From Actinomycetospora callitridis (lineage in GTDB: Bacteria > Actinomycetota > Actinomycetes > Mycobacteriales > Pseudonocardiaceae), in assembly GCF_028737265.1 (NCBI RefSeq), contig NZ_JAQZAK010000010.1, positions 124,001-188,000 on the forward strand: a stretch of DNA of 64,000 nucleotides, given 5' to 3'. The translations under genes and the position numbers were made by a program. This document shows, one piece after another, positions 43,178-50,732 of the stretch (positions are counted from its first letter, which is position 1; every line of letters begins with the position of its first letter). Below the pieces are notes generated by a model that was not told where the DNA came from, searched no databases, and was given only the letters and a program-made list of their open reading frames with translations.

Positions 43178-44694
43178 CCACCACCAGCACGCGCGTGGCA
43201 CGGTCGGAGACTGTCGAGGAGCTCGGCGCTCGCCGACGAGCTCGCGACGCTGCCACCGCCTCGCTCGCCGAGGTCGCAGCTGCGGTCCGCGACGACCACG
43301 ACCAGTGGATGAGCCACATCGCCGGCGCCGCCAGCTGCTCGCACCCGATCCGGCTGGTCGGCAACCTCACCCGGGTCGAGGCCTCCACCGGCCGCATCAC
43401 CCACGACGTCCACACCACCGAGATGCCCGACGGCGTGCTCTACACCCCCTGCGGCAACCGCCGCGCCAGCGTGTGCGCCGGCTGCGCGGAGACCTACCGC
43501 GCCGACACCTACCAGCTCGTCACCGCCGGCCTCGTCGGCGGCAAGGGCGTCCCAACCTCGGTCGCGGAGCACCCGTGCGTGTTCCTGACCGTCACCGCCC
43601 CCTCGTTCGGCCCGGTCCACGCCCACCGCACCGACCGCGCCGGACGCACCATTGCCTGCCGCCCCCGCCGCCATCCCGAGCACTGCCCCCACGGCGTCCC
43701 TATGGCGTGTTTCGACCGCCACGGCGACGACGCCCCCGAGCTGGGCCGCCCGCTGTGCCTCGACTGCTACGACCACCCCGCCCAGGCGGTGTGGAACCTG
43801 CACGCCGGGGAGCTGTGGCGCCGCACCATGATCGCCGCCCGACGTGCGCTCACGGCCCTGGAGAAGCGCCACCACATCAAGCTGCGCCTGAGCTACACCA
43901 AGGTCGCCGAGTTCCAGGCCCGCGGAGCGGTGCACCTGCACGCCCTGGTCCGCCTCGACGGCCGCGACCCCAAAGACCCCGACGCCGTCCTCGTCCCCGA
44001 CGCCCGCGTCGGCGCCCACCACCTCGCCACCGTCCTCCGGCGGGTCGTGGAGGACACCCGGTTCGCCACGGCGCCGCACCCCGCCAGAGAAGCCGGCTGG
44101 CCCATCGTGTGGGGCGAGCAGGTCGACCCCCGGCCCGTACGGCTCTCCCGCTTGGACCTCGACGACCACGGCGAGATCACCACGAACGCCGTGGCCGGCT
44201 ACCTCGCGAAGTACGCCACCAAAGCCACCGAACTCGCCGGCCACACCTCGACGCGGCTGCGCCCCGACACCGTCCGGGACTATGCCCGCCTCGACACCCA
44301 CCCCGGCCGCCAGATCGACGCCTGCTGGCACCTCGGCACTCGTCCCGAGCAAGCCGCCAGCGACGAGTGGGCCGCCGGCTGGGGCCGGCTAAGGCGCTGG
44401 GCCCACATGCTCGGGTTCGGCGGTCATTTCTCCACCCGTTCTCGTCGCTACTCCACCACGCTCGGCGCTCTGCGCCAGGCCCGCCGCGAGTGGGGCCGCG
44501 AACACGCCCGACGTCCCGACGAGGACGACGAGCTGGCCGACGAGGACACCACCGAAGTCATCGTCAACTCGCTCGCGTTCGCCGGCGTCGGCTGGCACAC
44601 CAGCGCCGACGCGCTCCTGGCTAACACTTCGGCGGCCAACGCCAGAGCGAGGAGGCGAGCCGCGAAGGAGGAGACGACGACCGAAGTGGCCTGA
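43174..44694 (+). CDS. repSA: RepSA-type rolling-circle replication initiator
   Basis: 506 aa. Cys-rich N-terminal half (CGNRRASVCAGCAETYRADT; HCPHGVPMACF; LCLDCYDHP) typical of RepSA-like proteins of AICEs. The relaxase core follows: RGAVHLHALVRL carries the HxH metal site (~252) and VAGYLAKYATK the catalytic Tyr (~344). It nicks the element's double-strand origin to start rolling-circle replication after excision. The gene follows the 88-aa gene with a 4-nt overlap and precedes xis by 15 bp. Confidence 0.92.
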   Translation: MTTTSTRVARSETVEELGARRRARDAATASLAEVAAAVRDDHDQWMSHIAGAASCSHPIRLVGNLTRVEASTGRITHDVHTTEMPDGVLYTPCGNRRASVCAGCAETYRADTYQLVTAGLVGGKGVPTSVAEHPCVFLTVTAPSFGPVHAHRTDRAGRTIACRPRRHPEHCPHGVPMACFDRHGDDAPELGRPLCLDCYDHPAQAVWNLHAGELWRRTMIAARRALTALEKRHHIKLRLSYTKVAEFQARGAVHLHALVRLDGRDPKDPDAVLVPDARVGAHHLATVLRRVVEDTRFATAPHPAREAGWPIVWGEQVDPRPVRLSRLDLDDHGEITTNAVAGYLAKYATKATELAGHTSTRLRPDTVRDYARLDTHPGRQIDACWHLGTRPEQAASDEWAAGWGRLRRWAHMLGFGGHFSTRSRRYSTTLGALRQARREWGREHARRPDEDDELADEDTTEVIVNSLAFAGVGWHTSADALLANTSAANARARRRAAKEETTTEVA

Positions 44695-44709
44695 CTAGAG
44701 GAAGCGATC

Positions 44710-44892
44710 ATGCAGAAGGTGCTCTACACGATGGAGGAGGCGGCCGACCTGCTCAGCGTGGGCCGGTCGACGGTCTACGACCTGATCCGGATGCGGCTGC
44801 TGGAAACGGTCAAGATCGGCCGATCCCGGCGAGTGACCGCAGCGGCGCTGACCGAGCTGGTGGAACGGCTCCGCGAGCAGGAGGCGGCGTAA
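44710..44892 (+). CDS. xis: Excisionase (MerR/AlpA-like HTH)
   Basis: 60 aa winged-helix excisionase: LYTMEEAADLLSVGRSTVYD then MRLLETVKIGRSRRVTAAAL. The helix-turn-helix is at ~8-30. It directs integrase toward excision. Its TAA stop and the integrase ATG share one base, so translation is coupled. Confidence 0.92.
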   Translation: MQKVLYTMEEAADLLSVGRSTVYDLIRMRLLETVKIGRSRRVTAAALTELVERLREQEAA

Positions 44893-46070
44893 TGGCTACC
44901 GAGAAGCCGAAGCGGCGTGGCAGGAGGGCGAACGGCGAGGGGACGATCACTCGCCGGAAGGACGGGCTTTGGCAAGCCGCGATCTACGTCCCTCAGCCGG
45001 ACGGAACCACGAAGCGGAAGTTTATCTACAACCGCGACCGTGATGCGTTGCGGGACGAGCTGACCGACCTGGCTTACAAGATCGGTAAGGGCATCCCGGC
45101 GGCGGATGCGAAGGTCAGCGTTGGGGACTACTTGGACGGTTGGTTGGCCGAGATCAAGCCTCACATCCGGCCGGCGACCTACACCGGCTACGAGACCAAC
45201 GTCCGGCTGCACATCAAGCCGCTGGTCGGAACCAAGCGGCTCGACAAGCTCGGCGCTCGGGACGTCCGGATGCTCGTGGAGGTCTTGCGTTCCAAGCCCG
45301 TCTCACGCGGTCAGGGCACGATGTCGGATCGCGCGGTGCAGTACGTCCACGCCACGCTGCGTGCCGCGCTCGAGCAAGCGGTCCGCGAGGAGCTGGTGGC
45401 CCGCAACGTCGCCAAGCTCGTCCGGTCGACGATCCGCGACGCCCGAGAGCACGAGCCGTGGACCCCGGAGGAGTCGACCCGCTTCCTGAAGACTGCGGCC
45501 GAGCATCGGCTGACGGCAATGTGGGTCCTGCTCGTCGTCCTCGGGCTACGCCGAGGAGAGGTGCTGGCGCTGCGATGGTCGGACCTCGACACCGGTGCCG
45601 AGACCCTGTCAGTTCTTGGCAGCCTTCAGCGGGTCGGCGAGCGTCTGGAGCGGATGCCGACGAAGACTCGGGGGTCGACGCGGACGATCCCGCTGCCCGC
45701 TCGGGCGGCTCGGGCCGTCGCTGCACACCGCGTGGCACAGGGCGCCGAGCGCGCGAAGGCCGGCGAGCGGTGGGTGGACTCTGGGCTGATGTTCACGACG
45801 GCGCACGGGACGCCGGTCGAGCCGCGGACGATCAACCGCATGTTCCGCACGCTGAGCGATGCGACCGGGCTGCGCCCTGTGCGGGTCCACGACCTCCGGC
45901 ACGGGGCGGTGTCGTTGCTCCTTGCCCTCGGGGTGCCGCCGCGCACGGTGATGCAGGTCGTCGGGCACACGGTCATGGAGATGACGATGGAGCGCTACGG
46001 CCACGTCAACCTCGACGAGCAGCGGGCGGCGGTCGAGCGCCTCGACCGGGTCTTCGGTGAGGAGGACTGA
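44892..46070 (+). CDS. int: Tyrosine site-specific integrase
   Basis: 392 aa phage-type integrase. An N-terminal arm-binding segment (GEGTITRRKDGLWQAAIYV) and core-binding SAM-like domain are followed by the catalytic domain: LRRGEVLALRW (Arg, ~222), VRVHDLRHGAVSLL (HxxR, ~332), VVGHTVME (His) and MERYGHVN (Tyr, ~367). All catalytic residues are present. The gene ends 73 bp before attR, the usual place for an AICE integrase, and explains insertion into tRNA-Arg. Confidence 0.95.
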   Translation: MATEKPKRRGRRANGEGTITRRKDGLWQAAIYVPQPDGTTKRKFIYNRDRDALRDELTDLAYKIGKGIPAADAKVSVGDYLDGWLAEIKPHIRPATYTGYETNVRLHIKPLVGTKRLDKLGARDVRMLVEVLRSKPVSRGQGTMSDRAVQYVHATLRAALEQAVREELVARNVAKLVRSTIRDAREHEPWTPEESTRFLKTAAEHRLTAMWVLLVVLGLRRGEVLALRWSDLDTGAETLSVLGSLQRVGERLERMPTKTRGSTRTIPLPARAARAVAAHRVAQGAERAKAGERWVDSGLMFTTAHGTPVEPRTINRMFRTLSDATGLRPVRVHDLRHGAVSLLLALGVPPRTVMQVVGHTVMEMTMERYGHVNLDEQRAAVERLDRVFGEED

Positions 46071-46108
46071 TGTACGAACTGATGCAGAGGCGCCCCCAGA
46101 CGCACAAC

Positions 46109-46140
46109 AGCGGGGGCACCGCTGACGCGATACCCCCGCT
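46109..46140. terminator. Hairpin between integrase and attR
   Basis: AGCGGGGG (46109-46116) pairs perfectly with CCCCCGCT (46133-46140) around a 16-nt loop. It can stop integrase transcription and, on the minus strand, replaces the lost native terminator of the reconstituted tRNA-Arg. Confidence 0.65.
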
Positions 46141-46143
46141 GAG

Positions 46144-46201
46144 CTGCCTCGACCGGCGCGCGCCCGAAGGGATTCGAACCCCTAACCTTCTGATCCGTAG
46201 T
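46144..46201. repeat. attR (58-bp direct repeat)
   Basis: Identical to 26565-26622. This copy restores the 3' part of tRNA-Arg(ACG) from element DNA. Confidence 0.95.
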
Positions 46202-46231
46202 CAGATGCTCTATCCGTTGAGCTACGGGCGC
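46159..46231 (-). tRNA. tRNA-Arg(ACG)
   Basis: 73 nt, acceptor stem GCGCCCG/CGGGCGC, D arm with GCTC...GAGC, anticodon loop CTACGGA giving ACG, T loop GGTTCGAAT; CCA is not encoded. It is the integration site of the element and stays functional because the 3' half is supplied by attR. Confidence 0.97.
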
Positions 46232-46274
46232 AGTGTGTACTTGTGAAGCCTCGACCCTTGCTGGACCGCGGCCG

Positions 46275-46364
46275 CGGAGGCTCCGGGATTTGAACCCGGG
46301 AGGGAGCCGAACTCCCAACCGCATTAGCAGTGCGGCGCCATAGACCAGACTAGGCGAAGCCTCC
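46275..46364 (-). tRNA. tRNA-Ser(GCT)
   Basis: 90 nt with the long variable arm of class II tRNAs. Acceptor GGAGGCT/AGCCTCC, anticodon loop CTGCTAA giving GCT, T loop GGTTCAAAT. Lies 43 bp upstream of tRNA-Arg on the same strand. Confidence 0.97.
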
Positions 46365-46521
46365 CGAGGTCCCCCTGGGGCCTCCGTCGGGAAACAGTAC
46401 ACACCGCCGTCCACCCGGTCGGCCGCCACCCCCCGGCCGCGTCGACGTGTGCGCGGTCTCGCATGCGCGCGCTCGGGAGATGGGTAGCCCACAACCGAAT
46501 GCACCCTGAGGAAGGACCGCA

Positions 46522-47553
46522 GTGAAGGCGACGTTGATCTACGGAGCGGGCGACATCCGGGTGGAGGACGTCCCCGATCCGAAGCTCCAGAACGCGAGCG
46601 ACGCGATCGTGCGCATCACGCACTCGTGCATCTGCGGCAGTGACCTCTGGCCCTACAAGAGCCGCGAGCAGACCGAGCAGGGCGACCGCATCGGTCACGA
46701 GTTCATCGGCGTGGTCGAGGAGACCGGCTCCGACGTGGGCCGCGTCCAGAAGGGCGACCTGGTCGTCGCCCCGTTCTTCTACGCCGACGGCACCTGCGAG
46801 TACTGCCGGGCGGGCCTCACCAGCGCCTGCCCGAACGGCAACGCCTGGGGCGCCGACACCGACGGCGGCCAGGGCGAGGCTGCCCGAGTGCCGTTCGCGG
46901 ACAACTCGCTCATGAAGCTCGACGTCCCGCACGACTCGGAGCTCATGCCGAGCCTGCTCACGCTGTCCGACGTCTTCGGCACCGGGCACCACGCCGCCGT
47001 GTCGGCGCAGGTGGGGCCGGGCAAGGACGTCGTCGTGGTCGGCGACGGCGCGGTCGGCCTGCTGGGCGTACTGGCCGCGAAGCGCCTGGGCGCCGAGCGG
47101 ATCGTCCTCATGGGCCATCACAAGGACCGCACCGACCTCGGCCGCGAGTTCGGCGCCACCGACGTCGTGGCCGAGCGCGGCGAGGAGGGCGAGCAGAACG
47201 TGCGCGACCTGCTCGGCACCGACGGCGCCCACTCGACGATCGAGGCCGTGGGCTACGACCAGTCGCTCTCGACCGCCCTGAACGTGACGAAGCCGGGAGG
47301 CCACGTTGGGATCGTCGGGGTCCCGCAGAGCGGCACGATCCCGAACGCCGCCCGCAAGTTCATGGCCAACATCACCGTCGCCGGCGGCATCGCCCCCACA
47401 CAGGCCAACATGCACGAGCTGCTGCCCGACGTCCTCGACGGCACGGTCGAGCCGGGCAAGGTCTTCAACCGGACGATCCCGCTCGACGAGACGCCCGAGG
47501 GCTACCGCGCGATGAACGACCGCGAGGCACTCAAGGTGCTCGTGCGTCCCTGA
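46522..47553 (+). CDS. Zinc-dependent alcohol dehydrogenase
   Basis: 343 aa MDR family. CICGSDLWPY, GHEFIGVVEETG, the structural zinc loop CEYCRAGLTSAC and cofactor loop VVVGDGAVGLLGVLAA are present. The substrate is unknown; members of this clade resemble threonine dehydrogenase or formaldehyde/benzyl alcohol dehydrogenases. GTG start with GGAAGGA upstream. It is a monocistronic gene with a strong terminator. Confidence 0.9.
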   Translation: MKATLIYGAGDIRVEDVPDPKLQNASDAIVRITHSCICGSDLWPYKSREQTEQGDRIGHEFIGVVEETGSDVGRVQKGDLVVAPFFYADGTCEYCRAGLTSACPNGNAWGADTDGGQGEAARVPFADNSLMKLDVPHDSELMPSLLTLSDVFGTGHHAAVSAQVGPGKDVVVVGDGAVGLLGVLAAKRLGAERIVLMGHHKDRTDLGREFGATDVVAERGEEGEQNVRDLLGTDGAHSTIEAVGYDQSLSTALNVTKPGGHVGIVGVPQSGTIPNAARKFMANITVAGGIAPTQANMHELLPDVLDGTVEPGKVFNRTIPLDETPEGYRAMNDREALKVLVRP

Positions 47554-47568
47554 CGCCCGACGCACGAC

Positions 47569-47613
47569 CGAGGGGCGCCCTCGCTGCGCGCGACGCAGCG
47601 GGGGCGCCCCTCG
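47569..47613 (+). terminator. Terminator after the alcohol dehydrogenase
   Basis: 20-bp stem with a single G-T wobble (arms 47569-47588 and 47594-47613) and a 5-nt loop, 16 nt after the stop codon. Confidence 0.85.
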
Positions 47614-47632
47614 CTCGTTCCAGGGCCGTGTC

Positions 47633-47815
47633 TCACGCCACGCGGGCGTAGGTGATCCCGCCGTCGACGTCGATCGTGCCGCCGTACAGGAAGGCCGCCT
47701 CGTCGGAGACGGCGAACCGCACCGCGTAGGCGACGTCGACGGGCCGGACCGGGCGGCCGGCGACGGTGGCCTTCGTCATCGCCTCGAGCACGGCGTAGGA
47801 GTCGGCGTTGCCCAT
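47633..47815 (-). pseudogene. SDR C-terminal remnant
   Basis: Encodes only the last ~60 residues of a short-chain dehydrogenase: EAMTKATVAGRPVRPVDVAY, then AVSDEAAFLYGGTIDVDGGI, the usual SDR end. The cofactor loop and catalytic Ser/Tyr/Lys are missing. The frame runs directly into the antisense of the adjacent TetR remnant, so the 5' part was lost by deletion. Confidence 0.75.
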
Positions 47816-48032
47816 GCTCGCCGCGGGCGTCGCGCGCATGCGGGCCGCGGGGCACGTCGACGCGTCCGCGGACGCCGACCTGCTGGCCGTCGGCATCGTC
47901 GCGTCGATCGAGGGCGGCATCGTGCTCTGCCAGCCCCATCGCTCACCGCGCCCGCTCGAGGCCGTCCTCGACCAGATCCTCGACCCGCTGCTGGTCCGCG
48001 CCGGCGAGCGAACGGGGAGTTCGCGCGCATAG
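47816..48032 (+). pseudogene. TetR-family regulator C-terminal remnant
   Basis: Encodes about 70 residues that look like a TetR ligand-binding domain end: AAGVARMRAAGHVDASADAD, then LLAVGIVASIEGGIVLCQPH and LEAVLDQILDPLL. The DNA-binding half is absent. It abuts the SDR remnant at its 5' side, as if the 5' ends of a divergent SDR/TetR pair and the promoter between them were deleted together. Confidence 0.72.
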
Positions 48033-48078
48033 AAGCAGCGAACAGCGCGTTCGCTGCGACAGGGCGCTGCGACAGGGG

Positions 48079-49884
48079 TCAGCGCCGCAGCAGGCGCAGC
48101 AGCGCCGGCGGGCGGCCGCCGTAGCCCTCGGCCTCGAAGGCGGCGACGGCGATGCGGGGCAGGTCGCGCACGGCGTCGAAGACGAGGTAGCGCGGCACCC
48201 ACACGGGCCCGAAGCGGGCGTTGAACCGGTAGAGCGTCTCGATCTGCCACCAGCGCGACGCGGTGCGCAGCAGGCGGGCCCACAGGCGCGCGACGGGCCC
48301 GGCACCGATCTTCTCGCCGCGCTCGAGCGCCGAGCGGAAGACCGCGAAGTTCAGCGAGACCCGGTCGACCTCGAGGCCCCGGCAGGCGCCCAGGAGGTCG
48401 GCGATGAGCAGCTCGTTGAGGCCGTTGTCGGGCACCGCGGGGTCGCGGACCATGACGTCGAGCGACAGGCCGTCGGAGCCCCACGGCACGAACTGCAGCA
48501 GCCCGCGCGTCTCCTCCTCGGCGGTGGCGACGACGAGCACGGCGTCGGGGTCGGCCGCGGCGTCGGCGGTGCGCGAGAGCGCCATCGAGAACCCCCGCTC
48601 GGCCGGGCTGCCACGCCAGCGGGCGACGAGCTCGCGCAGGTGCTCGAGCTCGTCGGCGGGGATGTCGGACAGGCGCCGCACGGTGGTGTCGTAGCCCGCG
48701 CGGCGGACGCGCGAGACGGCCTGGCGCACCGTGCGCATCGAGCGGCCCTGCAGGGAGAAGGTGGCGACGTCGACGACCGCCTCGTCGCCGAGCTCCAGGG
48801 CGTCGAGCCCGCCCTCCCGCGCCCACACCCGCGCGCCGGCCTCGGAGCAGCCGAGCACCGCAGGCACCCAGCCGTAGCGCCGGCAGCTGGCGAGGAACTC
48901 GGTGATCGCGCCCGGCCAGGCCTCGACGTCACCGAGCGGGTCGCCCGAGGCCAGCGCCACCCCGGCCACGACCCGGTGCGGCACCGCGGCCTTGCCCGAC
49001 GGCGAGAACACCACCGCTTTGTCGGGCCGCAGCGCGAAGTAGCCCAGGGAGTCGGCGCGTCCGTGACGGGCGAGCAGGGCCCGGATGCGCTGGGCGTCGT
49101 CGTCGGTCAGCGTGCGGCGGGGCTCCGCGGAACGCAGCAGGAAGTACCCGCCGAGCACGAGCGCGGCGATGCCGAACGTCAGGCCGAGGACCGCGGTCAG
49201 GTCGTCGAACCAGGTGACCCGGAACTGCACGGGCCCGCTGACGCCGACCAGCGAGAGCGCCGACTGCGCCAGGATCTCCCCCGTCGACGGCCGGCCCTCG
49301 AGCAGCGACGGCCGCACCAGCAGCAACAGCGCGACGACGACGAACCCGCCGAGGAGCATCTGGACGACGACCCGCACCGCGGCCAGCGGCCCGACGGGAT
49401 CGGGCAGGGCCGTGAACTCGCGACGGGTGAGCAGCAGCCCGACGAGCAGCACGAGCACGACGACGGTCGGGACGAGCGCGTGCCGGCCGACGACGTGCGA
49501 GACGACCAGCAGGACGCACGCCACGACGGCCAGCTGCCACGCCCGGCGCTTGCGGCGCCGCAGGCCCGTGGCCAGCATCATCAGCCCGACGCCGAGGGTC
49601 GCGACGACGACGGAGCCGACCAGCGGCACCTCGGGCGGCAGCCCGAACCAGGTCGCCGGTTGCAGGCGCCGGCGCAGCAGGGGCGTGAGCAGCGACAGGA
49701 TCGTCAGGAGCCCGGCGACGCGCGCCGCCCACGTGACGACCCGCGCGGTGCGCCGCCCCCGCCAGCGGGCGAAGCGCCCCTCGGCGGCCGCCGCGGTGGG
49801 GCGATCCACCTGCACCCCCGACGCCAATGAGACCTCCGGTCGTGTGAGCACTTCTCCGTGCCCGTGGCACGGATGATCGCTCAC
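48079..49884 (-). CDS. DUF2156 membrane protein, phosphatidylglycerol lysyltransferase-like
   Basis: 601 aa. The N-terminal half has six or seven hydrophobic spans (WAARVAGLLTILSLLTPLL ... VVALLLLVRPSLL ... IAALVLGGYFLL). The C-terminal ~320 residues are the DUF2156 GNAT-like domain of MprF/LysX-type enzymes: DSLGYFALRPDKAVVFSPSG, VALASGDPLGD, ESLRKTRSR-like basic stretch (SMRTVRQAVSRVRRAG) and LLQFVPWGSDGLSLDVMVRD. Such enzymes add an aminoacyl group to phosphatidylglycerol, changing surface charge. No lysyl-tRNA synthetase domain is attached. Start could be the GTG near 49846 instead. Confidence 0.87.
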   Translation of the reverse strand: MSDHPCHGHGEVLTRPEVSLASGVQVDRPTAAAAEGRFARWRGRRTARVVTWAARVAGLLTILSLLTPLLRRRLQPATWFGLPPEVPLVGSVVVATLGVGLMMLATGLRRRKRRAWQLAVVACVLLVVSHVVGRHALVPTVVVLVLLVGLLLTRREFTALPDPVGPLAAVRVVVQMLLGGFVVVALLLLVRPSLLEGRPSTGEILAQSALSLVGVSGPVQFRVTWFDDLTAVLGLTFGIAALVLGGYFLLRSAEPRRTLTDDDAQRIRALLARHGRADSLGYFALRPDKAVVFSPSGKAAVPHRVVAGVALASGDPLGDVEAWPGAITEFLASCRRYGWVPAVLGCSEAGARVWAREGGLDALELGDEAVVDVATFSLQGRSMRTVRQAVSRVRRAGYDTTVRRLSDIPADELEHLRELVARWRGSPAERGFSMALSRTADAAADPDAVLVVATAEEETRGLLQFVPWGSDGLSLDVMVRDPAVPDNGLNELLIADLLGACRGLEVDRVSLNFAVFRSALERGEKIGAGPVARLWARLLRTASRWWQIETLYRFNARFGPVWVPRYLVFDAVRDLPRIAVAAFEAEGYGGRPPALLRLLRR

Positions 49885-49891
49885 GCGGACT

Positions 49892-50644
49892 TCAGCGCAA
49901 GTGCGCGTCCAACCAGTTCAGGACCCGGCTGCGCGCCTCCATCTTTGTCGCCTCCTCCGAGTTCCCCTCGTCGAGGGGATCGGGCTGGACGGCGGCGTGC
50001 TCGTCGGCGTCGAAACGGTGCTCGCGCGAGGGGTAGACGACGACGTCGACCACGCGGCCGGAGGCGTGGGCGGCCTCGCGGAGCCGGTCGACGTCGGCGG
50101 GGTCGACGGGATCGCCCCGCTCGCCGTAGAGACCGAGCCACGGGCAGGTCAGCTCGCCGACCACGTCCAGCAGCCGGGGCAGGCCCTCGGCCAGCGGGGA
50201 CGCGACGCCGGCCGCCGAGACCGTGATCACCGCACCGAGTGATCGCTGCGCGGCGACGACGAGGGCGGCGGTGGCGCCGAGGTCGAAGCCGAGGACCGCC
50301 ATCCGGTCGGAGGAGACGCCGCGGTCAGCGAGCACGCCGAAGGCGGCGTCGGAGTCCGCGAGCACCGACTCCCCGGTGATCGCCGCCGCGGCGCGGTCGA
50401 CGGCCTCGTCCTCGCCGGTCTGCTCGTCGATCCCGGGGTCGTCGCGGTGGTAGAGGTGCGGGGCGACCGCCAGCCACCCCTCCCCGGCGAGGGCCTCGAC
50501 GATCGCCTGCGTCCGCGAGGTGACGCCACGCGACTCGTGCAGCACGACGACCCCGCCCCGGACGGCGCCCTCGGGCTCACCGATCGTCAACCTCAGCTGC
50601 GTCTCGTCGACCAGGGGGATGGTCTCCGTGCGCGTCCCCGTCAT
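49892..50644 (-). CDS. Dienelactone-hydrolase family protein with Asp at the nucleophile position
   Basis: 250 aa alpha/beta-hydrolase: GGVVVLHESRGVTSRTQAIV, AVAPHLYHRDDP and the late SREHRFDAD (His) follow the DLH family. The nucleophile elbow, however, reads VLGFDLGATAA, with Asp (~121) where Cys is expected (GFCxGG). With an Asp nucleophile it could act like dehalogenases or be catalytically dead. It lies 7 bp upstream of the DUF2156 gene on the same strand, so they are co-transcribed. Confidence 0.82.
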   Translation of the reverse strand: MTGTRTETIPLVDETQLRLTIGEPEGAVRGGVVVLHESRGVTSRTQAIVEALAGEGWLAVAPHLYHRDDPGIDEQTGEDEAVDRAAAAITGESVLADSDAAFGVLADRGVSSDRMAVLGFDLGATAALVVAAQRSLGAVITVSAAGVASPLAEGLPRLLDVVGELTCPWLGLYGERGDPVDPADVDRLREAAHASGRVVDVVVYPSREHRFDADEHAAVQPDPLDEGNSEEATKMEARSRVLNWLDAHLR

Positions 50645-50732
50645 CCCCTCAGCCTTCCACGTCCCGCGTGTCCCGTCCCGCGGACCTCGTCGATCACGAG
50701 GGGCCCTGGCGACGCCGTCTACCGTGGTCGTC

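Larger units (their letters stand above)
26565..46201. mobile_element. Integrated AICE (pSAM2-like integrative and conjugative element) in tRNA-Arg(ACG)
   Basis: About 19.6 kb bounded by a perfect 58-bp direct repeat (26565-26622 and 46144-46201) equal to the 3' part of tRNA-Arg. The integrase gene lies next to the right repeat. The right 6-7 kb carries xis, a RepSA-type initiator, an FtsK-type conjugative translocase, a Nudix and a DUF5919 regulator, the standard toolkit of actinomycete integrative and conjugative elements that replicate by rolling circle and transfer double-stranded DNA. The left 12 kb is cargo with visibly lower GC. All core genes look intact, so it may still be mobile. 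Confidence 0.95.

Noticed and set aside
46324..47565. 413-codon minus-strand frame
   Set aside because: Antisense of the alcohol dehydrogenase and tRNA-Ser; no recognisable protein.
47633..48826. A single intact minus-strand gene of 397 codons
   Set aside because: Only the last ~60 codons resemble a protein (SDR end); the rest is antisense of the TetR remnant and of the DUF2156 gene's other frame.
50520..50732. Longer N-terminus for the aminotransferase
   Set aside because: The extra codons are antisense of the DLH-like gene and intergenic; family homology begins at the GTG at 50733.
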